A DNA stretch of 64,000 nucleotides from Bdellovibrionota bacterium (GTDB lineage: Bacteria; Bdellovibrionota; Bdellovibrionia; Bdellovibrionales; JAEYZS01), in contig JAZKEU010000006.1 in NCBI GenBank assembly GCA_040386775.1, forward strand, positions 16,584-80,583, in the 5' to 3' direction. The notes under the pieces are model-generated. The model saw nothing but the letters and a program-made list of their open reading frames with translations. It did no database searches and had not been told where the DNA came from. Position numbers and translations under genes: made by a program. Of the stretch, positions 40,894 through 49,779 are shown piece by piece. Position 1 is the stretch's first letter. Each line of letters opens with the position of its first letter.

Positions 40894-42688
40894 GAGTTAC
40901 CTCCAAATAGCCTATTATCTACCAGAACATAGCGAATAGCGCGTCCTTTCCCAACTCTTATCAATGAGTTTGATCTTGTCAATGACGAAAGGTCTCTGCT
41001 AGCAGTGATATCGGAGACATTGAATAATTTTTTGCATTTTTGCACATCTATACTTTCATTATTTTTCAAAAACTGAAGGATCTTCATTTGCCTGAAGTTC
41101 AATGTATTGAAATTCACATCTAATTTTTTAGGTATTATTGCTTCAATATTCTGAGCTTCATTTGTTAAATGGGATTTGATCTCAACTCCCGCTAACCACT
41201 TATAACCACTCTCAGTTGTGACTAGCCAAGAGGACTTTTCACCCAATAATTTACGCAATAAAGTCATGGCAGAATAAACGATATTATCGTGTCTCAGTGG
41301 ATCGTACTTATATCCCCATACACGAGTGATCAATTCTTCCTTATCCATTTCTTTTCCTTCTGAGAGGCATAAAATAATTTTACGCAACTGGGGCGTCAAG
41401 CCATCAGTATGATTTACATTTCCCCTCTGAAACAAAGTCAAAGTTCCCGGCTCAAGATCCAAATAAATCACCGAAGCCTCCCTAGATAGAGGAAGAAGGT
41501 CATATAAAAAAGCGTGGTAATCTGTTTTCAAAATACTATTTATTGCATTCTCTGGCTCTGCGCGAATTTGATCGTAGAGATCTCCAAGCAAATCTTCACC
41601 TGCTCTTACCGCAGAACTGGCTATTTTATTTTCATCACGATTTAAAAATCTAATTTGATATGTATTTCCAAATTTCTTGGATAATTTTTGAAGCTTCGGA
41701 AAAAGAACTTCACATTCTTTCTTCATGTAAAGATTAGAGAAAAGCTTAAACTCCAAACCCATTGTTTCGACTTCTAAAAGATGATCGACCCCGGGTCTTA
41801 ATGCTCTCTTTGCTGAGCTCAAAGCATTCAACGCTCTCGAGTAATCTCCAGATAGAAACATAAGATAAGCATATCGCAAATTCAGCGTAACTTCCTGTCG
41901 GTGGTTTTTATTGGAATAAATAAGCCTGCTCGCTTCATCTAAAAATCTATAAGCTTTATCGCTTTTTCCGCGAATAGAAGTTGCCTAGAGTATTCTAATA
42001 AAAGATTGGCGTGTGAATAATTATCCCCAGGATTCACATTTTGAATGGCATGAAGAAGTTCTTTTAGGTTGGGCTCCAAACCAAAGCGCGCTTTATAGAT
42101 GGTTTCTGAAATATAAATCGCTTTTGGTAGAGAGCTATTTCCTAATTGTTCAGAGAGTTGTCTCACACTTGTTAAAAGCTTTAGTCCTCGTGATATCTCT
42201 CCCAAATTAATTAGAATGTGCGCTCGGATATCGCTGGAAAGTACTTTTCCGTAAAGATATTTAGCATTGTCTGCGTGCTCAAAAGAAAGTTTTGAACTTT
42301 TCTCAGCTGCGTCTAATTGGCCAGAGAAGAATTCAAAAAAGCTCATACCTTGATAGATAAAAAATAACTCTAGATCTGATTTCTTGTTTTTTGCATTAAA
42401 ATTTTCTTCAAATACTTTTTGAGCTTTGGAATATTCCGAAAGTCTTGTTAATCCGATACCCAAAAAAAATCTTGCAATAATTAAAGGTTTTAGTTTTTTC
42501 TGCTTTTGAAGCTTTTTGATAAGAAGTTCCGCTTCCTCAAGTCTGCCTGTAAAAGACAGTGCACCCACTACAAAAGGAATGTCATCCAATGTCGAGCTCC
42601 ATTGAGCAGCATCCACACTCAGACGCAAAACTTCTGAGTATGTTCCCTTATAAAACAGACTTTCGAGCTTGTTCCCCGGCTTACCCAT
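40890..42688 (-). pseudogene. TPR plus double winged-helix regulator, split by a one-base frameshift
   Basis: Two adjacent frames make one protein. The upstream frame (42688 to 41939) has TPR-like helices and runs to SRQLLFAEK, then goes out of frame. The downstream frame is open from there through SDKAYRFLDEASRLI to the stop at 40890. Adding one A to the A5 run (T5 at 41963-41967 on the plus strand) joins them into about 599 residues. After the TPR region comes an OmpR/PhoB-type winged helix (LTPQLRKIILCLSEGKEMDKE, RVWGYKYD, ESGYKWL) and then a second, DeoR-like helix-turn-helix (FRQMKILQFLKNNESIDVQ, VSDITASRDLSSL). It diverges from the redox operon at 42828 and probably controls it. The shift may be mutation, phase variation, or a sequencing error in a homopolymer. 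Confidence 0.75.
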
Positions 42689-42827
42689 CTGGATTAGCTA
42701 TCACAGAATCCCGTCAAATCCCATCAAAAACTTACAGGCTCCCTTTGATGCTATTTCTCTAAAACTCCCCTAAAACTGATTAAGAGATAAACGCCGTCTA
42801 GAATTTACGGTTGAACAGGAGGAAATA

Positions 42828-43202
42828 ATGAACAGAAGAAATTTTATAACACACGCAGGAGTGGCCCTTGGAAGTCTTTCGGTTCTGGGAATAGCGAAAA
42901 GAGCATTTGCTCAAAATATTGAGGATTGTCCTTCGCAAGAGTGTCCACCATTAAAGCCACCATCGATCCTCAGTGAGATTTCCAATAATCATGGGCATGA
43001 GATTCTAGTTCCTTTTGAAGACGTGATCAAAGGAACTGAAAAATCTTACAGCATCAAAGGAAAAAGCTCTCATCCACACACAGTTCAAATCACAGAAGAA
43101 ATATTTTCAGTTCTAAGAACTCAAAATGTGGTAGAGATAGTTTCAACGGTGGATGCGGGACACTCCCATGTAGTGAAGCTCATTCGAGAAGAGGTTATCT
43201 AA
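42828..43202 (+). CDS. Tat-exported protein with three His-x-His motifs
   Basis: A 124-residue protein with a twin-arginine signal (MNRRNFITHAGVALGSLSVL, cleavage near RAFAQ), so it is exported folded, often a mark of cofactor binding. The short mature chain has two Cys (DCPSQECPP) and three His-x-His motifs: NHGHEILVP, SHPHTVQIT and GHSHVVKL. The latter two sit in repeated strand-like units (HTVQITEEIFSVLRTQNVVE). The pattern suggests a small beta protein binding Cu, Zn or Ni, but no named family is recognised. GGAGG lies before the ATG. First gene of a four-gene operon; its stop overlaps the next start by one base. Confidence 0.78.
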   Translation: MNRRNFITHAGVALGSLSVLGIAKRAFAQNIEDCPSQECPPLKPPSILSEISNNHGHEILVPFEDVIKGTEKSYSIKGKSSHPHTVQITEEIFSVLRTQNVVEIVSTVDAGHSHVVKLIREEVI

Positions 43203-43561
43203 TGAAAATGACAGCTTTTATCTTAGGTATTTTGGTTCTTGCGGGATGTAACGAGCAGCTTATTAAGCAGCAGCATAAATCCCCAGAAAATTTAGAAGCT
43301 GTCAGTTTCCGCGATATCAATCAAATGATTATCCAACCTTTTAGATGTACTGAATGTCATGGCGACTCTGGCGCTCCAAAAGGAATAAGTCTCACAAGTT
43401 TCGCGGCCGTTATGGCTAGCGCTACTGTGGATCTAGATAATCCTACAGCTAGCAAACTCTTTACTGCACTGGATTCGGGAATGATGCCTGGAAACGGTAG
43501 AATCAGCCAAGAACAAATTGATTTAGTTCGACTATGGATCGAACAAGGAGCAAACCCATGA
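43202..43561 (+). CDS. c-type cytochrome lipoprotein
   Basis: A 119-residue lipoprotein: signal with lipobox VLAGCNE, then one heme c attachment site, FRCTECHG (Cys-x2-Cys-His), and a likely axial Met in SGMMPGNGR. The C-terminal helix EQIDLVRLWIEQGA is typical of small cytochrome c domains used as electron shuttles, especially the planctomycete/PSCyt type. It is anchored at a membrane facing the periplasm. It overlaps both neighbours in the operon (one base with the Tat gene, four with the YceI gene), so all are coupled. Confidence 0.88.
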   Translation: MKMTAFILGILVLAGCNEQLIKQQHKSPENLEAVSFRDINQMIIQPFRCTECHGDSGAPKGISLTSFAAVMASATVDLDNPTASKLFTALDSGMMPGNGRISQEQIDLVRLWIEQGANP

Positions 43562-44082
43562 AAATTTTTATTCTAGCAATATTCTTTAGTGTCAATGCAT
43601 TTGCAGACACCTACAAATTGGATTCCCGAAACGGAGAAATGTCAGGCCTGGCAATTGGTAAACCCAGCTTGATGAAAATAAAAATTGAAGGACCAGGCCC
43701 TTCAGGAGTACTCACTGAAAACCAGAATGCAGTTTCCGGATTTTTAACTCTGAATCTGAAAGATCTTAAAACTGGAATCGATTTAAGAGATCGTCATATG
43801 AAAGAAAAATATTTAGAGATTGGAAAATTTCCAGAAGCTCAACTTCATCTAATGAATTTAAAAATTATCGATTCAAATGTTGAACAAATATTCACTGGAA
43901 ACTTAGTTCTCAAAGGCGAATCAAAACCTGTGAGTGGAACCTACAAACTAAATGATGGAAAGCTTCTAGCCAAATTTACTTTCTCCATCAAAGACTATCC
44001 TATCGCTACGCCAAAATATTTGGGAATAGAAGTCACAGACAAAGTAGAAATTGAAATTAACTCTAAGATCACAAGGGAATAA
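43558..44082 (+). CDS. YceI-like periplasmic protein
   Basis: The start at 43558 overlaps the cytochrome stop (ATGA); an open frame from 43534 is rejected because the signal peptide starts at MKIFILAIFFSVNAFA. The mature 158-residue chain is a YceI-type lipocalin-like barrel: YKLDSRNGEMSG, SGFLTLNLKDLKTGIDLRDRHMK (the family's characteristic strand and loop), FPEAQLHLMNLKI and ESKPVSGTYKLNDGKLLAKFTFSIKDY. YceI proteins bind isoprenoid lipids such as polyprenyl quinones. Within this operon it could carry a quinone-like molecule to or from the cytochrome, which is inference. Confidence 0.85.
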   Translation: MKIFILAIFFSVNAFADTYKLDSRNGEMSGLAIGKPSLMKIKIEGPGPSGVLTENQNAVSGFLTLNLKDLKTGIDLRDRHMKEKYLEIGKFPEAQLHLMNLKIIDSNVEQIFTGNLVLKGESKPVSGTYKLNDGKLLAKFTFSIKDYPIATPKYLGIEVTDKVEIEINSKITRE

Positions 44083-44084
44083 AA

Positions 44085-45143
44085 GTGAAAACCCTACTGC
44101 TTGTTTTATTATTATCATTAAAAGCTCAAGCTTACCCTGAGATGATAAAGCATGGATACCAATCTTGCACGGCTTGCCACTTCTCCCCTTCAGGCGGAGG
44201 AATTTTAAATCAATACGGAAAGATGATTTCCAAAGAACTCTTACCAACAATGAATATCTACAGAGAAGATACCGATGAAGAGGAAAAATGGTTTCATATC
44301 GCGGGAAAAACTAGGCATCTGCAACTGAATCAAGATAACGACATTATAAAAAATAAAATGTTTATTCCCATGCAACTCGATCTTGAAGCTGCCGTTGTTA
44401 TAAAAAATTGGGTTGTGACTACCACTGCAGGACTTTACAAGCCACGCGGAAAAAGTGAGTCAGAAAGCGAACCTATTTCTCGAAGACATTATGTAATGTA
44501 CAAAGGAGAGAACAATTGGAACGTCCGCGCTGGAAGATTTTATCCCATGTTTGGAATTTTAACTCCAGATCACTCCAAAATTATAAAAAAATCCATAGGA
44601 TTTGATCAAGGCCAAGAGACTTACAATTTAGAAGCTTCTTACTTTATGGATTCTTACGAATTTTTCTTAACAGCAATCACCGGAAGAGCGATGCAACAAG
44701 ATATTTACAGTGCTGAAGGATACACGGCTTCAATTTCCAAAAATTTTGGCGACAGATATAAAGTTGGACTTCACAACATGGGCATTAAAGATCGCACAAT
44801 TGAAAGAAGGACGACTTCACTATCCGGGTCACTTGGAATCACCGAAAAATTACATATCTTAAGTGAAAATACGAGAATCATCAGTGAAGCCGGCATCAGC
44901 AAGACTAGCACTTGGGCAACCAATCAAGTTGCATCCTTTGAGGTGTATAAAGGTATTATTCCTTATGTGGGATATGAGTTTGAAAGATCCGTGAGTAAAA
45001 AGACACTCAACCGTTATGCTGGTATAACATTATTTCCTATAAATCATTTTGAATTTAAGTTTGAATTTCAAAAGAGAGAATACATTCGACCCTCAAAAAT
45101 GGATGAAACCATGTCACTCTTTCAGGTCTATGCATATTTTTAG
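44085..45143 (+). CDS. Heme-bearing outer-membrane porin-like protein
   Basis: A 352-residue exported protein starting with GTG two bases after the YceI gene. The signal peptide (MKTLLLVLLLSLKAQA) is followed at once by one c-heme site: GYQSCTACHFSPSGGG (Cys-x2-Cys-His). The rest is a beta-barrel: strands such as LEAAVVIKNWVVTTTAGLY, RRHYVMYKGENNWNVRAGRF, YEFFLTAITGRAM, YKVGLHNMGIK and a final strand ending in Phe (MSLFQVYAYF). Putting a heme at the mouth of a porin suggests electron or metal traffic across the outer membrane, reminiscent of porin-cytochrome conduits but as one chain. Its family is not named here. Confidence 0.8.
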   Translation: MKTLLLVLLLSLKAQAYPEMIKHGYQSCTACHFSPSGGGILNQYGKMISKELLPTMNIYREDTDEEEKWFHIAGKTRHLQLNQDNDIIKNKMFIPMQLDLEAAVVIKNWVVTTTAGLYKPRGKSESESEPISRRHYVMYKGENNWNVRAGRFYPMFGILTPDHSKIIKKSIGFDQGQETYNLEASYFMDSYEFFLTAITGRAMQQDIYSAEGYTASISKNFGDRYKVGLHNMGIKDRTIERRTTSLSGSLGITEKLHILSENTRIISEAGISKTSTWATNQVASFEVYKGIIPYVGYEFERSVSKKTLNRYAGITLFPINHFEFKFEFQKREYIRPSKMDETMSLFQVYAYF

Positions 45144-45157
45144 AATAATTAGGCAGA

Positions 45158-45583
45158 TTACTGAAGCTCTACGTTCAGGGTGATTGTCGTATTTAATAAT
45201 TTAGAGATTGGACAACCTTTTTTTGCAGTTTCTGCCAACTCACGGAATCTTTCGTGAGTAATACCGTCAACTTTTCCCTTTAAGGTAAGAGCAGATTCAG
45301 TCACTTTAAAACCGTCACCGTCTTTATCCAAAGACACCACTGCCGTAGTTCTTAATTCTTGAGCTTTGAATCCTGCTTCATCCAATTTAAAAGAAAGAGC
45401 CATTGCAAAACACGAAGCGTGAGCTGCTCCGATTAATTCCTCAGGATTTGTTCCTGGTTTATCTTCAAATCGAGTGGCAAATCCATAGGGAGCGTTTTGC
45501 AAAACTCCACTCTGAGTTGTTATTTCGCCTTTTCCAGTTTTACCTGCGCCTGTCCACACTACACTTCCGCTTTTTTTAATCAT
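45158..45583 (-). CDS. OsmC/Ohr family peroxiredoxin
   Basis: A 141-residue cytosolic protein that reduces organic peroxides through two cysteines: GAAHASCFAMALSF and KKGCPISKLLN. The opening KKSGSVVWTGAGKTGKGEITTQSG and the closing TTITLNVELQ are typical of OsmC rather than Ohr. AGGAGG precedes the ATG. It lies 22 bases downstream of the M20 peptidase gene on the same strand and convergent with the redox operon. Confidence 0.92.
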   Translation of the reverse strand: MIKKSGSVVWTGAGKTGKGEITTQSGVLQNAPYGFATRFEDKPGTNPEELIGAAHASCFAMALSFKLDEAGFKAQELRTTAVVSLDKDGDGFKVTESALTLKGKVDGITHERFRELAETAKKGCPISKLLNTTITLNVELQ

Positions 45584-45605
45584 AAATAATCCTCCTTCGG
45601 ATACA

Positions 45606-47009
45606 TTAAGAGCTTAAGCTCTTTGTGTTGGATAAGATATCAGTAATGCAAGCTGTGAGCTTTTTTGCATATTCGATATGAATAAACTCATTAGGACCAT
45701 GAGCGTTTGAGTTAGGACCAAGTACTCCTGTGATCACAAACTGCGCCTTTGGAAATTTTTGGCCGAGCATTCCCATGAACGGAATAGATCCACCTTCTCC
45801 AATAGAAAGCGCTTCTTTTCCGTAAAACTTCTTTGAAGCTTCATCGATTAAAGTCACAAGCTTTTCATCCATATGAGGTGCATTCCATCCTGTCGCCGCG
45901 TCTTCAATATGGAATTCGACTTTGGCGTTGTAGGGCGGCTCTTTTTCTAAAAGCAATTTTAATTCTTGCGCGGCTTTTTTTGCATCCAAAGTCGGGGGCA
46001 GTCTCAAAGATAATTTTAGAGTGGTATAAGGCCTTAGTACATTCCCTGCTTTTTGCACTTCCGGTAACCCTTCAGCTCCCGTAACCGACAATGCTGCTCT
46101 CCACGTCCTATTGAGTAAAAGTTCTTTAGGAGATGGAACTACCGGAGAAGTTTTATCGGTGAAAGGAAATTTTTTAAATATCATATCATTGAGCACACTC
46201 GAAGTTTTTTCGACTTGCTCCATTCTTTGCTTTGGAATCTCAGCCTTAAAATTTTGAGGAAAAATTTCGCCGGTCTCTACATTTTCCAATCTCGTGAGAA
46301 TTTGTCTCGCAACTCTAAATGAAGACGGCACGACCCCACTGGCATCGCCCGAATGAACACCCTCGTTCAAGACTTGGACTTTTAAAGTTCCATTCACCAA
46401 GCCTCTCAATGAAGTTGTAGTCCAGAATTGATCATAGTTTCCTGTTCCCGAATCCAAGCAAATGATTAAATTGGGAGTGCCAAATTTCTGAGAGTAATTT
46501 TCAAAGTAAAATGGAAGATCATTAGATCCACTCTCTTCCGACAACTCGATGGCGATTTTAATATTGGGACGCTTTACTTTTTGATCCAACAAATGTTGTA
46601 ACGCACAGATGGAAGCAAATACGGCATAGCCATCGTCGGCTCCACCGCGACCGTAGAGTTTGTCGCCTTTACGAACGGCTTTCCAAGGCGCAAGATCTGG
46701 AGCCCAACCCGTCATTTCCGGCTGTTTATCCAAATGCCCATACATTAAAACTTGATAATCAAAATCTCCCGGCAATTCTAAAAGTAAAAGTGGAGTTCGG
46801 CCTTCCGCTTCGATCACTTCTTTTTTTAAGTTAGGAATTTCTTGCTGATTGATCCAACCATCTACCAATTTGATCACCTGATCGATGTAACCATTCTCTT
46901 TCCACTTAGGATCAAAGGACGGAGATTTTGCAGGGATCTCGATATATTGCGAAAGTGTTGGTATGATCTTCTCTTCCCAATAGTTGCTTACGGATTCTAA
47001 AATTTTCAT
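45606..47009 (-). CDS. M20 family metallopeptidase (dipeptidase-like)
   Basis: A 467-residue zinc peptidase of the M20A/carnosinase type: metal and catalytic segments VLMYGHLDKQPEM, GRGGADDGYAVFAS, ELSEESGSNDLPFYFEN with the catalytic Glu, LDSGTGNYDQF, and a C-terminal His in GPNSNAHGPNEFIHIEYA. A dimerisation lid domain lies at about 205-330 (GVHSGDASGVVPSS). It cleaves dipeptides or short peptides in the cytosol, consistent with the opp importer in the same window. It is followed by osmC after 22 bases. Confidence 0.92.
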   Translation of the reverse strand: MKILESVSNYWEEKIIPTLSQYIEIPAKSPSFDPKWKENGYIDQVIKLVDGWINQQEIPNLKKEVIEAEGRTPLLLLELPGDFDYQVLMYGHLDKQPEMTGWAPDLAPWKAVRKGDKLYGRGGADDGYAVFASICALQHLLDQKVKRPNIKIAIELSEESGSNDLPFYFENYSQKFGTPNLIICLDSGTGNYDQFWTTTSLRGLVNGTLKVQVLNEGVHSGDASGVVPSSFRVARQILTRLENVETGEIFPQNFKAEIPKQRMEQVEKTSSVLNDMIFKKFPFTDKTSPVVPSPKELLLNRTWRAALSVTGAEGLPEVQKAGNVLRPYTTLKLSLRLPPTLDAKKAAQELKLLLEKEPPYNAKVEFHIEDAATGWNAPHMDEKLVTLIDEASKKFYGKEALSIGEGGSIPFMGMLGQKFPKAQFVITGVLGPNSNAHGPNEFIHIEYAKKLTACITDILSNTKSLSS

Positions 47010-47036
47010 TTTATTATCTACTTTCTAAATTATAGA

Positions 47037-47489
47037 TTATTTTGAGTAATAACATTTTTCCCCAACCGGAAACCCTGCTAAATCATATTTGGAAGCATTA
47101 TTCGGAGTTGCAACTTCTAAAGTGCCTTCTTCCAAAATAGCAAGAGTACTATTTAAAGTCCAGTCACCACATTTTTTAAAAATTACACCTTGGCAAGGTC
47201 GAGAATAATCTGAAAGAACATTATTTTTAAATACACTTTTTGTCTGAGTAGAAACACCAAAATCGTCATTATGAGATTCTGTACCATTATTAATTTCGCT
47301 ATAATATCTTTCACATCCCACGCAAACGCCGGTATCAACCGTAAGATCATTTTGAATTTGAGAAATTTTAACATTATTTGGGCAGCCTTCTTTAGCAATA
47401 TTCAAAGTGTATTCACCACTCAGATTTGGAATTGTGGCATTGGCTGCAATAGTCAAAGTCAAAAGTGTGAGTATAAAAAATATTTTCAT
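47037..47489 (-). CDS. Unrecognised small secreted protein
   Basis: A 150-residue protein with a signal peptide (MKIFFILTLLTLTIAANA). The mature chain begins IPNLSGEYTLNIAKEGCPNN and has seven Cys, among them VCVGCERY, PCQGVIFKKCGDW and EKCYYSK, suggesting several disulfides. The first strand (SGEYTL) and overall size resemble lipocalin-like or allene-oxide-cyclase-like folds, but no family can be named. It sits 27 bases upstream of the M20 peptidase on the same strand. Confidence 0.65.
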   Translation of the reverse strand: MKIFFILTLLTLTIAANATIPNLSGEYTLNIAKEGCPNNVKISQIQNDLTVDTGVCVGCERYYSEINNGTESHNDDFGVSTQTKSVFKNNVLSDYSRPCQGVIFKKCGDWTLNSTLAILEEGTLEVATPNNASKYDLAGFPVGEKCYYSK

Positions 47490-47639
47490 ATGGTTCTCCC
47501 GTGTGTGTTGAAATTCTAACCAAAATCTCTATCGCGATGCGATGAGTCAGTCAATTTATTTAAATGAAATGATATAATCTAATAACTCAACTTGGTGTTG
47601 GCATATAATAAGATCAGAAAAGCAAAGGAAAAAATATGT

Positions 47640-48368
47640 ATGGAAAAATTTAAAGACATCGGTAAATGGACAAAAGAGTGGGCATCAATTCAAAATGATC
47701 TGGTAGCGCATTATTTTGAAACCATTGAAAGCACTAACACTTTCGCCAAAAAATTACCTGAGTCTAAGAAAAACCAACTGGTAATTTCTGAACTCCAAAC
47801 CGCAGGACGTGGGCGCGGATCCAACACTTGGGCCTCACCCGAGAGCGGCACAGCATTGCTTTCATCTTGGGTTTTTGATATCGATTTTACTCCGCAACCT
47901 ATCTTGAGCCCTCTCATTGGACTAAGTATCTATGAAGCTTTGTATGAAATTTCTGGCTTTGCTGAAGCAGATATAAGCCTTAAAGCACCGAACGATATTT
48001 ACATCAAAAGTAAAAAAGTAGGCGGTATTCTGATAGAACTACAAACCCAAGGTGATCAAACAAGATTGATTATCGGAATCGGCATGAATGTTTTCGAGGG
48101 GCCAAAATTAGATACAAGCTCCTTCATCGCAAAACATCGCAAGGGCGATATTGATGATTGCGCTTGGAATGGATTCTTGATTGAGTTTTACAAAAGATTA
48201 AAAGAATCCGTCGAACTTTCTTCGCAAAAAGAGTTATCAAAACAAGACTGCGAAGATTTATTAAAAGCTTTGAACAAAAATCCATTGCTCCAAGAAAAAT
48301 ACACACAAGTTCTTCCCGACGGCTCACTAAAAACCGCAGGAAAAACTGTGAAATGGTCATCACTTTAA
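47640..48368 (+). CDS. birA: Biotin-protein ligase (monofunctional)
   Basis: The start at 47640 (AAAGGA about 11 bases upstream) is preferred; the frame is open further left but without conserved sequence. The 242-residue enzyme attaches biotin to carboxyltransferase carriers. It has the biotin/ATP-binding segment ELQTAGRGRGSNTWASPESG, KAPNDIYIKSKKVGGILIE with the conserved Lys, and IGIGMNVF. The N-terminal DNA-binding domain of E. coli BirA is absent, so it does not act as a repressor. The C-terminal SH3-like domain seems short. Confidence 0.9.
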   Translation: MEKFKDIGKWTKEWASIQNDLVAHYFETIESTNTFAKKLPESKKNQLVISELQTAGRGRGSNTWASPESGTALLSSWVFDIDFTPQPILSPLIGLSIYEALYEISGFAEADISLKAPNDIYIKSKKVGGILIELQTQGDQTRLIIGIGMNVFEGPKLDTSSFIAKHRKGDIDDCAWNGFLIEFYKRLKESVELSSQKELSKQDCEDLLKALNKNPLLQEKYTQVLPDGSLKTAGKTVKWSSL

Positions 48369-48388
48369 AAATATTAAAATAAGGAGAA

Positions 48389-48586
48389 TCAAAGTCTGAA
48401 TGAACAGCCTACAGCATCACTAGGTACAGAAATAGTCTCAACTTCGTCACACCCCATGACTGCTACTCCAACCCAAATAACCATTTCTCGGCCCAGCGAA
48501 GAACCGTTTCGGTCAAAAATTGTAACGTAGCCAGTTCCACTACCACTATCAGAGCTCTGAGAACAAAAAAGTACGGATCTACCAAA
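48389..48586 (-). pseudogene. Possible 3' remnant of a secreted-protein gene
   Basis: On the minus strand the frame from 48586 to the stop at 48389 reads like protein rather than noise: SDSGSGTGYVTIFDRNGSSL, then IWVGVAVMGCDEVETISVPS and a final CSFRL. There is no start codon in the frame and a stop lies just upstream, next to the end of top6A. It may be a decayed C-terminus or chance. A different 77-codon frame covering the same bases is judged non-coding. Confidence 0.3.
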
Positions 48587-48599
48587 TTATGAGGAGGAA

Positions 48600-49766
48600 T
48601 TAAAGGTAAACACCTTTTTTGATTTTCTCTAAGATTATCTTCTCTGGCATGATTGGATCCTTCGGTGAAACCATGAATAAGGACTGCTGCTCGCAACGTC
48701 TTTTGTTCTTGATCAACCAGTGGAGGATGTCGGTTAATTTTTTATTCTTCTTATCATGGAAGAACGGATCGTTTTGAAGGGCATCTTTGGCTTTTTTCAA
48801 AGCTCTTGCCTCTCCCGGATCATTTTCTTTAACCGCGTAATCATGTAGATCATATTTGATAATGTCTTCCGGTAAAACTCCGAGGAATTTTACATCCGGC
48901 GCCGAGAAGTCTGAGTTTCTAATTAAAGATGCCGCAGATCCCGCTTTTAATGTTCTAAAGATATTTTGCATAGTGTACGCATCCAGATCTCCAAAGAAAT
49001 ACATCGGCACGCCCAACTGATCTTGAATCAATTTACACCAGCCACGAACAGCGTTACTCGGGACCCCTTGGGCGCCTAATAAAATACAATTGTTTCTTTT
49101 TGTAAAACCATTAGATACCAGCGTGTTCGCCGTACCCTCTGATTCTACGATCAAACAGAAATCAATTTTCTTTTTTGCTTTTAGTTGTAAACTTTGCGGT
49201 TTATTTTTGGGTTGGAATGGGGAAGTTCCCAGAGAACTTAAATCTACAACGGCTTTTGTTCCGTCCGATAGAGTTTCCGTAACCACCAGCTGTTGGGAGT
49301 AAGTTTGTCCACCACGATCATTGGCAAAACAATTCATCTCTTCCCTGTAGGCTTCAAACATTTCGCAAATGAAGTCTACGATAGAGTCACTTTCTTCCTG
49401 CTCTTGGAAATCAAGGGCTTTTAAATGCGGGTTGAATTTCACTTCACCCTTAGAGATGTAATACAACTCTCTCTTCGTGTTCACCGCGCCGGATTCAATG
49501 TTTCTAAGAAGAATTTCTAACATAAAGACCGCCCGTGCCATCTTTTGCACAGAGGCCACGTTCAATTCTGTTCTAACTTTTTTATCGCCAGGAGTAAAAT
49601 ATCCAACCTTGGGATTATAGATTACGTTATCCAAAGAACATTTTGTTGCTTCCAGTACTGGTCTTTGCGCTCTCTCGAGATCTCGCAACATCATTTCGCA
49701 AATTTCTTTAGAGAGCTTAGGAATATCTTTCCCAGATCCAATTTTACCTAGTCCGCCTTTAGCCAT
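48600..49766 (-). CDS. top6A: DNA topoisomerase VI subunit A (Spo11-like)
   Basis: DNA-cleaving subunit of the type IIB topoisomerase, which passes one duplex through another using ATP. The 388-residue protein has the 5Y-CAP winged-helix domain with the catalytic tyrosine in TKRELYYISKG (Tyr102-Tyr103; position 103 matches the archaeal enzyme's numbering as I recall it). The Toprim metal site is at Glu208 (FCLIVESEG) and Asp260-x-Asp262 (YFFGDLDAYTMQN), followed by LKAGSAAS where archaea have I-K-x-G-S. AGGA precedes the ATG. It lies 13 bases after top6B on the same strand, so both subunits come from one transcript. Mainly an archaeal and plant enzyme. Confidence 0.93.
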   Translation of the reverse strand: MAKGGLGKIGSGKDIPKLSKEICEMMLRDLERAQRPVLEATKCSLDNVIYNPKVGYFTPGDKKVRTELNVASVQKMARAVFMLEILLRNIESGAVNTKRELYYISKGEVKFNPHLKALDFQEQEESDSIVDFICEMFEAYREEMNCFANDRGGQTYSQQLVVTETLSDGTKAVVDLSSLGTSPFQPKNKPQSLQLKAKKKIDFCLIVESEGTANTLVSNGFTKRNNCILLGAQGVPSNAVRGWCKLIQDQLGVPMYFFGDLDAYTMQNIFRTLKAGSAASLIRNSDFSAPDVKFLGVLPEDIIKYDLHDYAVKENDPGEARALKKAKDALQNDPFFHDKKNKKLTDILHWLIKNKRRCEQQSLFMVSPKDPIMPEKIILEKIKKGVYL

Positions 49767-49779
49767 ATTTTCCTACTTC

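Noticed and set aside
41939-42688. Separate stand-alone TPR protein
   Set aside because: The next frame continues its helices without a gap and a single-base change joins them, so it is treated as one split gene.
48463-48696. 77-codon minus-strand frame starting inside top6A
   Set aside because: Its first part is the top6A 3' end read in another frame and the rest lacks any protein-like pattern or ribosome-binding site.
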